Shown here: positions 1 to 11,148 of the stretch, piece by piece | How positions within the stretch are numbered: position 1 is the first letter of the stretch | Layout: the number at the start of each line of letters is the position of its first letter | Translations under genes and position numbers: made by a program | Origin: Lumbricus terrestris | Taxonomy: Eukaryota > Annelida > Clitellata > Crassiclitellata > Lumbricidae | Direction of reading: 5' to 3' | NCBI GenBank assembly: GCA_949752735.1 | Contig: OX457052.1 | Coordinates: forward strand, 17,671,149 to 17,735,148 | DNA length: 64,000 nucleotides | Notes under the pieces: generated by a model | Database searches by the model: none | Told to the model about the DNA's origin: nothing | What the model saw: only the letters and a program-made list of their open reading frames with translations

Positions 1-678
1 GAGTTGGCATGAATGATAAGAACTTCATTCCAATGGTACTTTACAAGTACTTACCAACAAATAAAAAATGAATAAATAAAAATAAATAAATAAAAATAAC
101 CCGTGAACAATGAACAAATTAATCCACTGTACTTTTCCTTTTTCAAACTACCCTACACTTAATTTTGTAACCGTGTCGCGGCTTCTCAACCTGACTTTGA
201 TTAAACGAATAGGCTATATTTAATATATTACATTTTATCGTATAAGCATTATATTGTATAAAGTTATAATGTTCTCTTGATGTTTCACCATACTAATATG
301 CAAAATACAGACATCGTACTTATGATATATATATAGCCTACATGTATGAGTTCCTTCGCGTCAATCGTAACAAACACAGATTCCCAATTAAGGAGTGGAC
401 AGCTAGTTGAGAACCAAGTCAATTTTGTTTGAAAAGTTATTTCTAAGAACAAAACAATTTTAAGGGCTTTTTTAACGTGCAGCTGTACACAAAATGTGCA
501 GTTGTAGAAGCACTTCTGTACAGTTAAAACAATCAAAAAAGGTGATTGCCCTCCGATTGGAAGTAATTTACCATGGAAGATCGGAAAGGAAAGAAGGAGT
601 TGTGCAGCTATAAAATTCCTTTAAATCAGCCCTGACAATTCCACTAAGTCTACTTAACGATCATTAATTTACTTACAG

Positions 679-924
679 ATGAATGTGCTTCATATTGCTG
701 GAAAGCGGTGATAGTTGATTTTCACGTGTTCACGGGTACCTTACAAAATGCTACAGACGAAAACCATTGTAAGCTTCTATGCAGCGGTACACCGACTTGC
801 AAAGGAGTCGACTGGGTCCCCACGTATTCACAATGTTGGCTCATAATCGATGAAACGAGACGGGAGAACATAAGTGGAATACGTCACTGGGACATCATAC
901 GAAATCTACCGACACATTGCCAAA
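679..924 (+). CDS. Gene A PAN2-type exon
   Basis: Acceptor acttacag before 679 and donor GTTGGT at 925; 246 nt, phase 1 to 1, 82 codons. The translation begins DEC, YCW and contains the helix-like segment HCKLLCSGTPTCKGVDW, then QCW, RHWDI and a last cysteine. Seven cysteines are spaced as in the paralogous exons at 12165 and 22471. The ExxC-LC-x(5)-C-x(3)-W core fits the PAN/apple fold. NAT and NIS are potential N-glycosylation sites, consistent with an extracellular domain. Confidence 0.8.
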
Positions 925-2031
925 GTTGGTGTCTTTGTGAAATTGATTAGATTGTAGATCTATATAATCTATTTGAGGAAATGATGGTTTAGCTAAGTTT
1001 ACTGTGTTTTTCATTGTGTGTGCGTGGTCCCACAATTGGCGACTTTTCCAGGTACTGTGCATCGTTTTATTTAACGTCCAGCCCGCCGAAGCAGCCTGTG
1101 ATGCATAGGAAACTTGAGAAGAGAAGTGTTTAATTATTTAGAATGAAATGACTATTAAGCGACTGAGCAATACAGGCATACGAAAGAACTGTACTGTAAA
1201 ATTTAGGTCCAACATGCGGAATGCTTGTTCATGCGACACAGTTCACAGTTCACAGTTAGGTTCAACGAAGGGCGATTAAATGAACTTGTTGAATGGAGAT
1301 AAGCTGAGGAATGATAGTTTATTTTGGAGTCCACGGTTTGAACAGAATTATAATATCAGTGTTTTTCTAAACTAAGCGTGAGTCACAAACTCCTGTAGAT
1401 GAGATGACAAAACTGGCGTTTAATAATACACTACTGGACATTACTACATAATGTCCTTGCTAACAGATTCCGCGCAATAATAGTATTATTAGCATTTTCC
1501 ATTTATGTTGAGGCTGAAAGCCAGAAGTTAATATGTTTTGTTCCTAATGCTACGAATCAATAGCAAGTTCTACCGAGTACTTTACCTACACATCTCCAGA
1601 GATGCTCACCGGCAAAGTGACTTCGTCGAATTATACTACGAACACCTTGAAACCTGCGTGTGAATATTCTAAGGAGAGCACAACTGGATTGAAAACAGGT
1701 GACCCTGGTCTTCGTCACACTTATTAATGTCACGCCGTCACCCAATGTGATCACCCATCACAATATTAAGTAGGCTAACTAATAGAAAACTTTTATGCGG
1801 TCATTTAAACAATAATATTGTGGTACCACGACTCATGGTGTGCCTTACGCATCCATTGTGCATGAGCTGAAAACTTCTAGAGAGTTCTCGAACGCTCGGC
1901 CTGACGAACAGGTCTAATAATTATTATTGCGCCTATTCAAGGCAGACACCAAGCAATAACATCACTTTTAGTGTCATATCACAAAGTGTTCAACGAGAAA
2001 TAGCCTATGATCAATCGCCAGCAGCCAGCTG
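925..2031. other. Gene A intron sequence
   Basis: No coding exon is recognised here. A stalk exon like those at 13238 and 49139 was sought and not found. The short open frames in this stretch have no recognisable protein features. Confidence 0.5.
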
Positions 2032-2365
2032 CATGCATGAGCGGAGACTTGGGCGGAGACTTGCGGGGGGCGAAAACGAGCGGCCGAAGATTTTGGACGG
2101 ACGAATGGCCGAGTCGCCGACGAAATTTTCCATCTTTTGCAGGCAAAAATTTATGACGACCTTTTATTTTTTTAGTCATCATCTTGTTCAAATAGATCTC
2201 TTCTTCTGTCTTTTAACGTTATAACCTCACGGTGTGTTTCGTGGAGTGTGTAAATGTGTACATGTCCTAGCACTTAAGATTGGGGGGGGGGCAAATGCAT
2301 GGACCATCCGCCACCACACCCACTAAGGGGACCGTCCCCTCTGTCCCCCTAAGTCTCCGCCCATG
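2032..2365. mobile_element. hAT-like nonautonomous element, 334 bp
   Basis: The ends are inverted: CATGCATGAGCGGAGACTT on the left and AAGTCTCCGCCCATG on the right. The flanks are an imperfect 8-bp duplication, gccagctg at 2024-2031 and gccagatg at 2366-2373. The interior holds a GC-rich face and no transposase. Confidence 0.6.
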
Positions 2366-2483
2366 GCCAGATGACTCATCAATTTGACGCTTTGTAAAGT
2401 TCACTTCAATCACAAACCCGCCTATTATTATAAGCACTTGATTACGCATTTAAAAGCGAGAATTGCTTTTCATTTTCTTCCAG

Positions 2484-2629
2484 CTACCATTGTCTTGGCG
2501 GTATTGTTGGGACTTTGCATGCTAATCATAATCGGGCTCGTTTTAAATACCATCAAACATGGAAGAATAATGAATACGAAAAGCGACGCCGAAAATACAG
2601 AGATGGGCAATACTTATGATGGACTACAG
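2484..2629 (+). CDS. Gene A transmembrane exon
   Basis: Acceptor cttccag before 2484, donor GTAAAT at 2630; 146 nt, entry phase 1, exit phase 0, the same length as the exons at 14435 and 49816. It encodes about 21 hydrophobic residues (TIVLAVLLGLCMLIIIGLVL), a basic stop-transfer stretch (KHGRI) and an acidic juxtamembrane part ending NTYDGLQ, which supplies the first tyrosine motif of the tail. Confidence 0.85.
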
Positions 2630-3004
2630 GTAAATATACCAGCAATACATCGCTTCTAAGGAAGTTTTCTTGCAAAAGGCGCTATATAAATTTTTATTAA
2701 CATTAATTGCAGCGTATTCATAATCGTAATCATGAACTTTGAACTTCGTCATTGTCCCAAATTAGCTCTATGAAACCTGCCTGGGAATTAAGTGCTTGAC
2801 ATAATTTGGATGAAAGTGAAAATTGGTGCAACCTTGGGCGACGGGCGTAAGTACCGGTAAGTATTTTCTTTAGTACTCCATTTGCAAAAGCACAATGAGA
2901 CATAGAACATCATTATAATACATCGAAGTAATAATATATAATAAAAATGTACAAATTGAACTCACAAGTTAAACATAATATGATTACTAAGATATTAGTA
3001 TTAG
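2630..3004. other. Gene A intron sequence
   Basis: AT-rich intron between the transmembrane and cytoplasmic exons. I see no gene or well-formed repeat in it. Confidence 0.5.
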
Positions 3005-3187
3005 TTTGAGGTTCGAATTCACCTCAAGTCGCCGCGTAGGGACCTTGGGCAAGTCCTTCACTCGCAATTGCTCAGCGCTTTGGTGTGAAACTCCGATGCA
3101 GTGTCCGCTCTGCAGTCGGGAGCGCCTCTGAGTAGGGAGAGCTTGAAGGGGCGCTATAACAAGTGTGCATACAAGCAAACAAACAAT
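3005..3187 (+). repeat. tRNA-derived SINE, 5'-truncated copy
   Basis: Starts at the B-box (GGTTCGAATTC) and continues with the module CCTTGGGCAAGTCCTTCACT, then a 3' end with a CAAA-rich tail. The CCTTGGGCAAGTC core resembles the L2/MIR-type shared SINE core. Other copies are at 7664-7895 (minus) and 20424-20545. Confidence 0.7.
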
Positions 3188-3558
3188 TAGAGTCAAAGAA
3201 GTCATATACAGGTTGGGCCATAAAAAGTAGGTTCTAATAACTGTTATAAGTACTTTAGCCTCTGAGGGTCGAGGACGCAACCAGCGAACGATACCATCTT
3301 CATCAGTTCTGACCGCGGCGATCAATCTGCCTTCCACTTTTTGCGCAATATTATCTAGAGTTTGAGCAACATGAGGAGGAAATCGGAGCGTTTAGATCTT
3401 CGCATGGATTTCTCCGATCGATTACTCTCTCCCCGCCTCTGGTAGACCTATACCCCACAACGCTGGCGGTGCTCCTGTACGTAGTATAAGTGTGATGCTT
3501 TGAGGTGTCGATATGCAGCGGCGATAAAGTCGCAACCTGTGCTCAGACGTCCTCGATG
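3188..3558. other. Gene A intron sequence
   Basis: No supported gene. The direct repeat CCTCGATG at 3551-3558 is the left target duplication of the next element. Confidence 0.45.
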
Positions 3559-3867
3559 CAGGGTCGTGTTTAAGGTTCTTCAAGTGTCGGTGCTAAGTGT
3601 TACCCCAGGGGCACAGTGTCGTCCACGTGTAAATAAGTATATATCATAAAGAAATTTATATCATTCAGGTTCATCCTATATATAGGGTTTTATGGTAGCT
3701 ACACTTTTAATTCATGTTTTCTTACACTTAACTTATTTTACAAAAAGTTGAGGCCTAAATAATACTGAGGTTCATTGCACTCGCATAAGACATTTGGCCA
3801 ATAGCAACAAAACGCCCCACTCAGGCCTGAGGGCATTCGGTGTGGACCTATGTTAAACACGGCCCTG
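3559..3867. mobile_element. hAT-like nonautonomous element, 309 bp
   Basis: Inverted ends CAGGGTCGTGTTTAA and TTAAACACGGCCCTG, flanked by 8-bp repeats cctcgatg (3551-3558) and cctcaatg (3868-3875), one mismatch. A related single end (CAGGGCCGTGTTTAAC) is at 5803. Confidence 0.7.
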
Positions 3868-4581
3868 CCTCAATGCGTAGATGGGGGATACGCGGCAATG
3901 TTCAGAAAATGATGAAGATCGAACGCTCAACCCTCTGGATATCGACGGGAATTGCGCAAAGTGCAGTGGAGCTCGTTAGTTTTGACTCTGGAAATTTCAC
4001 GAGTTTTGGCTTGATTGCTGTCAATGACATACTATCATGATCATTAATATGCTATTCAAAGGACTTCATTGCTTGTCATTCTTTTTATTCTATCCTCACT
4101 CTGTCTCACACAGCTTCAAAGATATCTGTATATTGCAAATCATTATATACGGCATAAGATTAGACCCAATATTTTCTAATCGAACATTCTCAGATTGTTC
4201 CTTCCGATGCTCCCTAAGTACGTTTTTCAGGCGGTTCAAGAAAGTGCCTAAAAATGGTAATGAAACCTAGCTTTTGCTTAACGGCACAGACTTTAAAAAA
4301 ATTATGAGCTCAGTCCTTCTTTAAGTTTCAGAGTTACACCGTCCGAATATTGCACTGGTTAAATTTACCTATGGATTGTAATTGTAGCCTATATTATGAT
4401 AAAAATAGCCTATATATCGTCTATATATTTTTTTATGTATATCATTCTTAGTAGTGGAAGACATATTATAGACCTACGATCAAGACATAGCCTAATGCAT
4501 ACGTAGGCCTCATTTGTGAAAACGGACCACAAACGACTATCAGTTTAATATATTCATGAAGATTTCTTTGTTGAGTTGCAG
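3868..4581. other. Gene A intron sequence
   Basis: AT-rich, no recognised exon. The stretch around 4300-4340 resembles sequence near 52865 downstream of gene C, in line with the two loci being paralogous. Confidence 0.4.
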
Positions 4582-4662
4582 AGGGTCGATCGATCACCAG
4601 ATCCAGTATACACGGATTTAGTCCAAGCAAATTCCAACAACGGACTGGAAGCGAATAAGTAG
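4582..4662 (+). CDS. Gene A cytoplasmic-tail exon with YTDL motif
   Basis: Acceptor gagttgcag before 4582; 27 codons including the stop TAG at 4660-4662. It encodes RVDRSPDPVYTDLVQANSNN and ends EANK. It is homologous to the exon at 51472 of gene C, but a TAG truncates it before the position where gene C has a further YLTV motif. Phase 0 entry matches the exit of the transmembrane exon. Confidence 0.75.
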   Translation, partial: RVDRSPDPVYTDLVQANSNNGLEANK

Positions 4663-4916
4663 TCGCTGACAACTGGATGTTCAAAATGTCTGCCATACGG
4701 CGAAATATATTTGTTGAATGGCTTACAACTCTGCCTTTCGATTTTTCAGTATCAGACTCTGAAAACATTTAGAGGAAAAGAGCATGCATGGACATGCTTG
4801 GCGCCACTTGTTTTAAATGTTATGGGCAAAAGTTTTGACCGTTTGGAGTCCTTTTTTATACTATGCATAGGATACTTCGTTACTTAATCTCGGTAATGAA
4901 AGCAGAAATTGCGCTT

Positions 4917-4922
4917 AATAAA
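4917..4922 (+). terminator. Gene A poly(A) signal AATAAA
   Basis: AATAAA followed by GAGTCAACTGAACACGA. The same hexamer and downstream context (AGAGCAAACTGAACGTG) recur at 53236 after gene C, which supports a conserved 3' UTR end. Confidence 0.6.
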
Positions 4923-5069
4923 GAGTCAACTGAACACGATGGTTATTTATTTGCCATATCGTCGTATTTGTCAATTGTCTCACGTAGGCTACTAACTTAC
5001 TCTTCGAAAATTTGACACTTTATCTGTGACCCATGTAGTCTGTTCGAGCAGCGAATTTCGTATTTCGAT

Positions 5070-5341
5070 CAGTGGCGGCGCGAGGATTTCAGTTTCGGGG
5101 GGGCTGAAGCCTCGCGGCGAAAATTTTCCATTTTCGTCGCCAAAATTTCTGACGACCTTTTTTTTAGTCATCGACCGAAATCTCAGGAAAATTTTCCATT
5201 TTCGCCGCCAAAATTTCTGACGACTTTTTTTAGTCGTCGACCGAAAATCGCGGATATTTCAATGTACAATGGCCATTTTTTAGGGGGCTTATCCTCTTGT
5301 AGGGGGGGGCCTAGCCCCCAGCCCCCCTAGCGCCGCCACTG
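5070..5341. mobile_element. hAT-like MITE, 272 bp, perfect TSD
   Basis: Ends CAGTGGCGGCGCGAGG and TAGCGCCGCCACTG, flanked by a perfect 8-bp duplication ATTTCGAT (5062-5069 and 5342-5349). It has internal duplicated CCATTTTCGCCGCCAAAAT segments. The same family is at 19896-20142. Confidence 0.85.
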
Positions 5342-5349
5342 ATTTCGAT

Positions 5350-6200
5350 ATTAGACCAAACCATAATTAATGTTAAAACATAATTGTTAAGCCATGTTAT
5401 TAAGCCATAGGCTATTGTTAAGCACATATTGTTAAACCATATCGCGTCTTGGAAGTTTCTCTTGAAGTGGCGCTATATAAATGTAAGATTTCGATTACGA
5501 TTTGATACGGAGAGACTGAAGGGTCCTTTTGTAGCCCTATACGGTATCTAAACACAAGGAAATATGATGGCAGACAGTATTTAGACTGTAGGCTATACAT
5601 GCTCGTGTCCATACCTAAATCCATTAACAGCGTTTCCTAAAGGCCTATGTATACACCTCGGGTTTCTTACAATGCGACCGTTGGAGTCCGGCCTCTACCG
5701 TTTGGTTTTTGGGACAATAAAGCCTACATCAGGCTACATGAACGGAAGTCAATCCCAGAGATGCATGACGGCGTGTTCTTGGAAATGACTGCATGGTTCA
5801 GTCAGGGCCGTGTTTAACATAAGTCCATTCGGTGTGGTGCACCGAATGCCTCGGAGCCGAGAGTTTTGTTGCCCTTGGCCAAATGTCTTTTTTGAGTCTC
5901 AGTGTTATTTAAACCTTTGGTAAAATCAATAAGTGTAAGAAAATATTAATTTCACTAAGTTCACCGACGTTGCATGTTTGGCACTGCTTGCGTACTGACC
6001 CGCCACAGCCGACAAACCACGTAGGCTAGCCTATTGAACAGCGGGTTTCTGTAAAATGACTAAGCTTAATCCTGTAAGACGCCGAACGGCATGCACTTTA
6101 CCTCTGCTGTAACACTTTGCACCGACAAACGAAGAACCTTAAACACATGAACCATTGGTTCTGGGACGAACACGCAGATTGAGGATGATACGTTTATTTC
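5350..6200. other. Intergenic A-B with repeat remnants
   Basis: Contains a LINE-like 3' end (CTTGAAGTGGCGCTATATAA, then a GATTTCGATTACGA tail, about 5455-5502) and one end of a hAT-like element (CAGGGCCGTGTTTAAC at 5803). No gene recognised. Confidence 0.5.
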
Positions 6201-6309
6201 TACTTGCACTCTAATGTTGCAAGACCTGAGCTATTCAGTCATGATGACTCAGAAATATAAACGAATGCAATATGACAATTATATCTTACGTTACTACCTT
6301 ACACGGAAT

Positions 6310-6646
6310 GCAATGCTGTATAATACTCCCCATGTCGTGCGATTGTCTAAGCTTTTTACTCAGGCAGTCATGCGCGTCTTTAAATTCGGGTTAACGATGA
6401 CCTGCAAACGAATCATACCTTAAGATTTCGTACAAAGACTCAGTTGCGAGATCATTGACTGAACAGGATATAAATTATTTACCCTGTAAGCAATCACTTT
6501 GTTGGGCAATAGTGTGAGCGTATTTGAGTCAGTGTTTGACCAGGAAGTTTCTTCAACTCAATTCTTAGTGAGCGTTCGACAGCTAACCAACAGAATCATT
6601 AGAATTAGAACGCTGTATCAAGTTACTTCAAGATCGTCTGTGTAAT
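6310..6646 (+). promoter_or_regulatory. Promoter/5' UTR region of gene B, conserved with gene C
   Basis: About 300 bp upstream of the start codon matches 19730-20293 upstream of gene C, including the blocks GATTTCGTACAAAGACTCAG, TTGCGAGATCATTGACTGAA and GTCAGTGTTTGACCAGGAAG. A TATA-like TATAAAT lies at about 6469, some 175 bp before the ATG. In gene C this box is degraded to TATCATT. The extent of the promoter is inferred only from paralogue conservation. Confidence 0.5.
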
Positions 6647-6725
6647 ATGGATTACATTAAACTGTGGCAAATTAATTTCTGTATCGCGATCATACTTCAC
6701 TGTCCAGCGTCCTATGTGGCACAAG
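6647..6725 (+). CDS. Gene B signal-peptide exon
   Basis: ATG at 6647, donor GTTAGT at 6726, 79 nt ending in phase 1. It encodes MDYIKLWQ followed by a hydrophobic core and an ASYVAQ end, a plausible signal-peptidase region. Two paralogous exons of identical length (20294-20372 and 60898-60976) support the start choice. Confidence 0.8.
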
Positions 6726-6811
6726 GTTAGTATGACAGAGATTGATTAGATCAATGACAGAGCGATTGATTAGATTAAATGTCTATAATCAATGATTTTT
6801 TTCGTCTGTTT

Positions 6812-6816
<5 letters not shown>

Positions 6817-6877
<61 letters not shown>

Positions 6878-6893
6878 TAATAATTAATATTTT
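6817..6893. repeat. (TAA)n microsatellite
   Basis: About 75 bp of TAA/AAT repeats in gene B intron 1. Confidence 0.95.
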
Positions 6894-6924
6894 CTTTATT
6901 GAAATAATCCGATTGACAGACCGC

Positions 6925-7137
6925 AACCGGCTACTCCGCTACAGCGTAGGCCTACATTTTTGAAATTGAAACAATCATAAGTGTGTAGATTACAGAAAAC
7001 ATAAATTTCAATTAGCCTACTATAGCAGAACAGACAGCCTGCAAGCACGAAGCGCGTCCGCCCTACGAAGCGCGATCTCGGTTCCTTTCGCTCTCCATGC
7101 CAGCGTATAGGCTACTATCCAATGCGCCACCGCAACT
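6925..7137 (-). repeat. tRNA-like SINE, second family
   Basis: On the minus strand it begins GCGGTGGCGCATTGGATA and has a B-box-like GAGATCG stretch. Related copies lie at 14615-14800 and 15001-15175. It probably has a tRNA-derived head; family name unknown. Confidence 0.45.
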
Positions 7138-7663
7138 CCCCCCGAAAAAACTAACCTAGTTATGCCTACTAAAGACAGATTCTTTAAAAAGGAAAACTAT
7201 TCGAAGCGTTAGTTCAAGGCAGCATCGATAGGATTTCCAATTCCAAAAATTAAGCTCAGACTTAGTGAGTGCTTTGACATATTTGACGCAGATGAAAACT
7301 ATGCTAAACGGTTTTCCTCCTAATCGCCTATCGATTTTGTCTTAACTGAGATACTGTAGATAAGCAGGTTCTCTAAGTAGCCTATATCTGTAAGTGGTGG
7401 GTGGTGTGGGGCGCGGTGCGGAGTAAATGGGTGAGCCGATGTTGGGGTCGGATTGGGAGGGCGGAGTGGGAGCGCGGTGAGACATGGCGGTGCGAAAACC
7501 GAAATTTTCCTTAGGTTTTTTAGGACTTAGTTTTTTCGTCGCTGTAGATATTAGGATCTTCAAGGTCAAAGTCGCTTTAACCATCGATAACCATCGACTA
7601 GTCCTCAGTACATCAGGACTTCAGGACTTCACGACATCAGTGGAGTAGCGCTTAAGACACATT

Positions 7664-7895
7664 GTTTGTTTGTTTGTTTGTTTGTTTGTAAGTGCACTTG
7701 TTATAGCGCCCCTTCAAGCTCTCTACTCAGAGGCGCTCCCGAATGCAGAGCGGACACTGCATCGGAGTTTCACGCCGAAGCGCTGAACAATTGTGAGTGA
7801 AGGACTTGCCCAAGGTCCTTACGCGGCGAGGTGGATTCGAACCCCGAACCTTCCGGCTTCAAGGCAGCAACGCCACCACTACACCACCGCGCCCC
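7664..7895 (-). repeat. tRNA-derived SINE, near full length
   Basis: On the minus strand: A-box-like TGGTGTAGTGGTGG, B-box GGTTCGAATCC, core CCTTGGGCAAGTCCTTCACT, and a tail of (CAAA)n visible here as (GTTT)n at 7664-7688. This is the most complete copy of the family also seen at 3005 and 20424. Confidence 0.8.
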
Positions 7896-7952
7896 ACATT
7901 GCCTTCATAACTACCAAACTTATGTTGATCAGATTGAATTGGAATATATTGG

Positions 7953-8120
7953 ATCATTCATTCATTCATTCATTCATTCATTCATTCATTCATTCATTCA
8001 TTCATTCATTCATTCATTCATTCATTCATTCATTCCTCATTCATTCATCCATTCCGAAAACCTATATAGCGCCCTTCAAGAAGCCTACTCAGAGGCGTTC
8101 CCAGCCCAGCCACGGCTAAA
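7953..8120 (-). repeat. LINE-like 3' end with expanded (TCAT)n tail
   Basis: Some 85 bp of TCAT repeats adjoin TATATAGCGCCCTTCAAG and ACTCAGAGGCG, the 3'-end signature also seen at 13960 and 22945 next to reverse-transcriptase remnants. Confidence 0.6.
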
Positions 8121-8402
8121 AAGATAGGTCTTGAGCAACAGGCAAATTATTCCGGGAGGGATCATAATTATTATGTTATTCGTGATTCTTATGATTCATT
8201 GACAAGCACCGTCGATCTATATCTACATGGGGTGGCACGGAATGGGGCGGGGTGCGGAGTAAATGGGTGGGTTGGGCCTAGGTTGAGGCCGTAATGGGGG
8301 AGGGCGGAGGGCGGAGGGCGGAGGGCGGAGTTGGAGTGCGGTGAGGCGTTGCGGTGCAAAAACCGAAATTCCCCCAGACAGCGTCGAGTACTACAGCTAG
8401 CT

Positions 8403-9370
8403 ATAATAAAATATTTCAAGCTACTGAAATAGCCTATGCTTTGTCAGGTTTTTGTTGGACAAGCTATATATAAAATATTTCAAGCTACTGAAATAGCCTA
8501 TGCTTTGTCAGGTTTTTGTTGGACAAACTATATATAAAATATTTCAAGCTACTGAAATAGCCTATGCTTTGTCAGGTTTTTGTTGGACAAGCTATATATA
8601 AAATATTTCAAGCTATTGAAATATGCTTTGTCAGGTTTTTGTTGGACAAGCTATATATAAAATATTTCAAGCTATTGAAATATGCTTTGTCAGGTTTTTG
8701 TTGGACAGGCTATATATAAAATATTTCAAGCTATTGAAATATGCTTTGTCAGGTTTTTGTTGGACAAGCTATATATAAAATATTTCAAGCTACTGAAATA
8801 GCCTATGCTTTGTCAGGTTTTTGTTGGACAAGCTATATATAAAATATTTCAAGCTATCGAAATAGCCTATGCTTTGTCAGGTTTTTGTTGGACAAGCTAC
8901 ATGTATATATAAAATATTTCAAGCTACTGAAATAGCCTATGCTTTGTCAGGTTTTTGTTGGACAAGCTATATATAAAATATTTCAAGCTACTGAAATAGC
9001 CTATGCTTTGTCAGGTTTTTGTTGGACAAGCTATATATAAAATATTTCAAGCTACTGAAATAGCCTATGCTTTGTCAGGTTTTTGTTGGACAAGCTATAT
9101 ATAAAATATTTCAAGCTATTGAAATATGCTTTGTCAGGTTTTTGTTGGACAGGCTATATATAAAATATTTCAAGCTACTGAAATAGCCTATGCTTTGTCA
9201 GGTTTTTGTTGGACAAGCTATATATAAAATATTTCAAGCTATTGAAATAGCCTATGCTTTGTCAGGTTTTTGTTGGACAAGCTATATATAAAATATTTCA
9301 AGCTACTGAAATAGCCTATGCTTTGTCAGGTTTTTGTTGGACAAGCCATATATAAAATATTTCAAGCTAT
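8403..9370. repeat. Satellite array, 15 units of about 64 bp
   Basis: The string TCAGGTTTTTGTTGGACA (one or two variants) occurs 15 times, mostly every 64 bp; some units are 59 bp and lack AGCCT. Each unit carries the inverted pair TATTTCA...TGAAATA. The unit shares about 30 bp with the intron of gene B at 14870-14900. Located in gene B intron 1. Confidence 0.95.
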
Positions 9371-10106
9371 TTCTACCGCTAAAAAGATTGGCGATAATTT
9401 TCGGAATTTCTCACTATCAAAATAGTTTCTCTATTTTTTGCCGATGACGCCCGATTGATGGCTTTTGCGTTACGATGGAGGTGCCAGATACAATTTTAAT
9501 CGCGTTCAGTCGAAAGATTCAGTGCTATAATTATGTAGCCCGTACTGATAATTATCATTCGGCGCCAATCATAATATTGCTTGAATCCAATCCAAACAAT
9601 CTTCGTATCGTTATTTCCATTCAGAATGTTATGATTAATTCTTTATTATTATGTTGAATAGGCAGCACTATTCAATTGAATTAATTTATTGTAGCCATCA
9701 ATTAGTCAAATTGTAGCGTGCATCACATAATAGGATGGCAACAATTAAGGAAGGCCCTAAGGGATGAATATCCCGCTAACAAATACACATAACTGATTAC
9801 CTTTATTTACTTGTACTATTTTAACTGGTGGCTAGACGGTTAACGGCATGAATTGAACAGTATGCAACAACAATATGAAAAGACAAATCATGTAGTGACC
9901 TTAACTAATAAACACAAAACAAACAAAACAAATCAGTGCATAGATTATAAGGTTAAATATCTTCGTATAGTCATGAATTAAGTAGTCGCGTAGCACTGAT
10001 TTAGCCCTTTGCAAACTAGGTGCATATTGAATATGATTAGGAATCGAGTTCCATACAAATGACCAAGTGAATTTAATATGGATTCTTCGTGAGTTTAAGC
10101 GAGCGG
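9371..10106. other. Gene B intron 1, unique sequence
   Basis: AT-rich; no exon or intact repeat recognised. Confidence 0.5.
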
Positions 10107-10667
10107 TGTTCCCGGACAATTCGTCCCCGGACAATTCGTCCCGGACAATTCGTCCCGGACAATTCGTCCCCGGACAATTCGGACCGGACAATTCGTCCCG
10201 GACAATTCGTCCCCGGACAATTCGTCCCGGACAATTCGTCCCCGGACAATTCGTCCCGGACACCATTACCGTATACAGATGTCGACCGGAGATACTGCTG
10301 CGCATTAAAATTCAATTCGAAATTGAAAATTATTTCATTGTTCTCAAAGCAAATGTAGGCCTAAACATAATATAACACGTTACCTCACTTGGCTATGACA
10401 TTAAAGGTATATTTGGAAAGCAATAGGTTGGCCTACTCCAGAATGGACAAGTCACGCATAGACTGAGGCTAAAGTAGGCTATAGCCGGTCCGAATTGTCC
10501 AGGTCCGAATTGTCCGGTCCGAATTGTCCGGGTCCGAATTGTCTGGTCCGAATTGTCCGGGGACGAATTGTCCGGGACGAATTGTCCGGGACGAATTGTC
10601 CGGGACGAATTGTCCGGGGACGAATTGTCCGGGACGAATTGTCCGGGGACGAATTGTCCGGACACCC
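10107..10667. repeat. Foldback element: inverted pair of 15-bp minisatellites
   Basis: The left arm (10107-10264) repeats CCCGGACAATTCGTC on the + strand. The right arm (10486-10667) repeats the reverse complement GACGAATTGTCCGGG. They flank about 220 bp of unrelated DNA. The unit is itself a near palindrome around AATT. The outer ends (TGTTCCCGGACAATT and, inverted, TGTCCGGACAATT) resemble terminal inverted repeats of a nonautonomous transposon; no clear target duplication was seen. Confidence 0.8.
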
Positions 10668-10899
10668 GGATATGGCACGATAGTGGGAAGAGTTCTTAGT
10701 GGAGTAATGGTGCACATCATCTGGGAGAAATGGTACGCATTTACATGCATAAGCTTACACCACATCGCAATATTTTCTGAGGGAATCCAGTCCAGGGAGA
10801 ACTTCCCCCTAAGAGACGACAAGATTAAGCACTGCTGAATAGGCCTATGCTGTGCTTCATGTATAACTAAATGTGTTATAAACGTTTTTCTTACTTCAG

Positions 10900-11148
10900 T
10901 CGTGGATGAATGTTCTCCAAGCTGTTGGAATCCAGTTCAACTAAACACTAGCGTTTTAGCCTCTGCACAACGAGGTGGAGTAGCCAGCGAAGGAGAATGT
11001 AAAGAACTTTGCCTAAACACTGAGGCGTGCATCGGTCTCGATTGGGCCAAAGACAATGACGACAGGAGATGCTGGCTCCAAGTAGCACCATTGCATTACA
11101 TGTATAGCATTCCGAATGTTAATCATTGGAGTGTGACTGATTGCTCAG
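10900..11148 (+). CDS. Gene B PAN1-type exon
   Basis: Acceptor acttcag before 10900, donor GTGAAC at 11149; 249 nt, phase 1 to 1. It reads VDECSPSCWNPV, then GECKELCLNTEACIGLDW, RRCWLQ and a closing NVNHWS. Seven cysteines match the PAN1 exons at 21302 and 62029. The C-x(3)-C helix and C-IGLDW strand fit PAN/apple domains, which bind proteins or carbohydrates in known families. Confidence 0.8.

Larger units (their letters stand above)
679..4922 (+). other. Gene A, 3' part: PAN/apple-like type I membrane receptor
   Basis: Three exons can be read: a PAN2-type cysteine-rich exon (679-924), a transmembrane exon (2484-2629) and a terminal cytoplasmic exon (4582-4662), followed by a poly(A) signal at 4917. 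Phases agree (1-1, 1-0, 0-stop). The signal peptide and PAN1 exons would lie before the window. I found no stalk exon between 924 and 2484; direct splicing would keep the frame. The tail reads YDGL, ten residues, then YTDL, which fits the ITAM spacing rule YxxL/I-x(6-12)-YxxL/I. Inferred role: cell-surface recognition with tyrosine-based signalling or endocytosis. Gene function is unknown; the domain architecture is inferred from four paralogues in this window. Confidence 0.7.

Noticed and set aside
8403..9370. CRISPR-like regular spacing
   Set aside because: Units are contiguous satellite repeats without unique spacers, in an animal intron.
9901..10838. Several overlapping ORFs with PGQFVP/DNSS or GRIVRDELSG repeats
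   Set aside because: They are six-frame translations of the 15-bp minisatellite arms, open in all frames.
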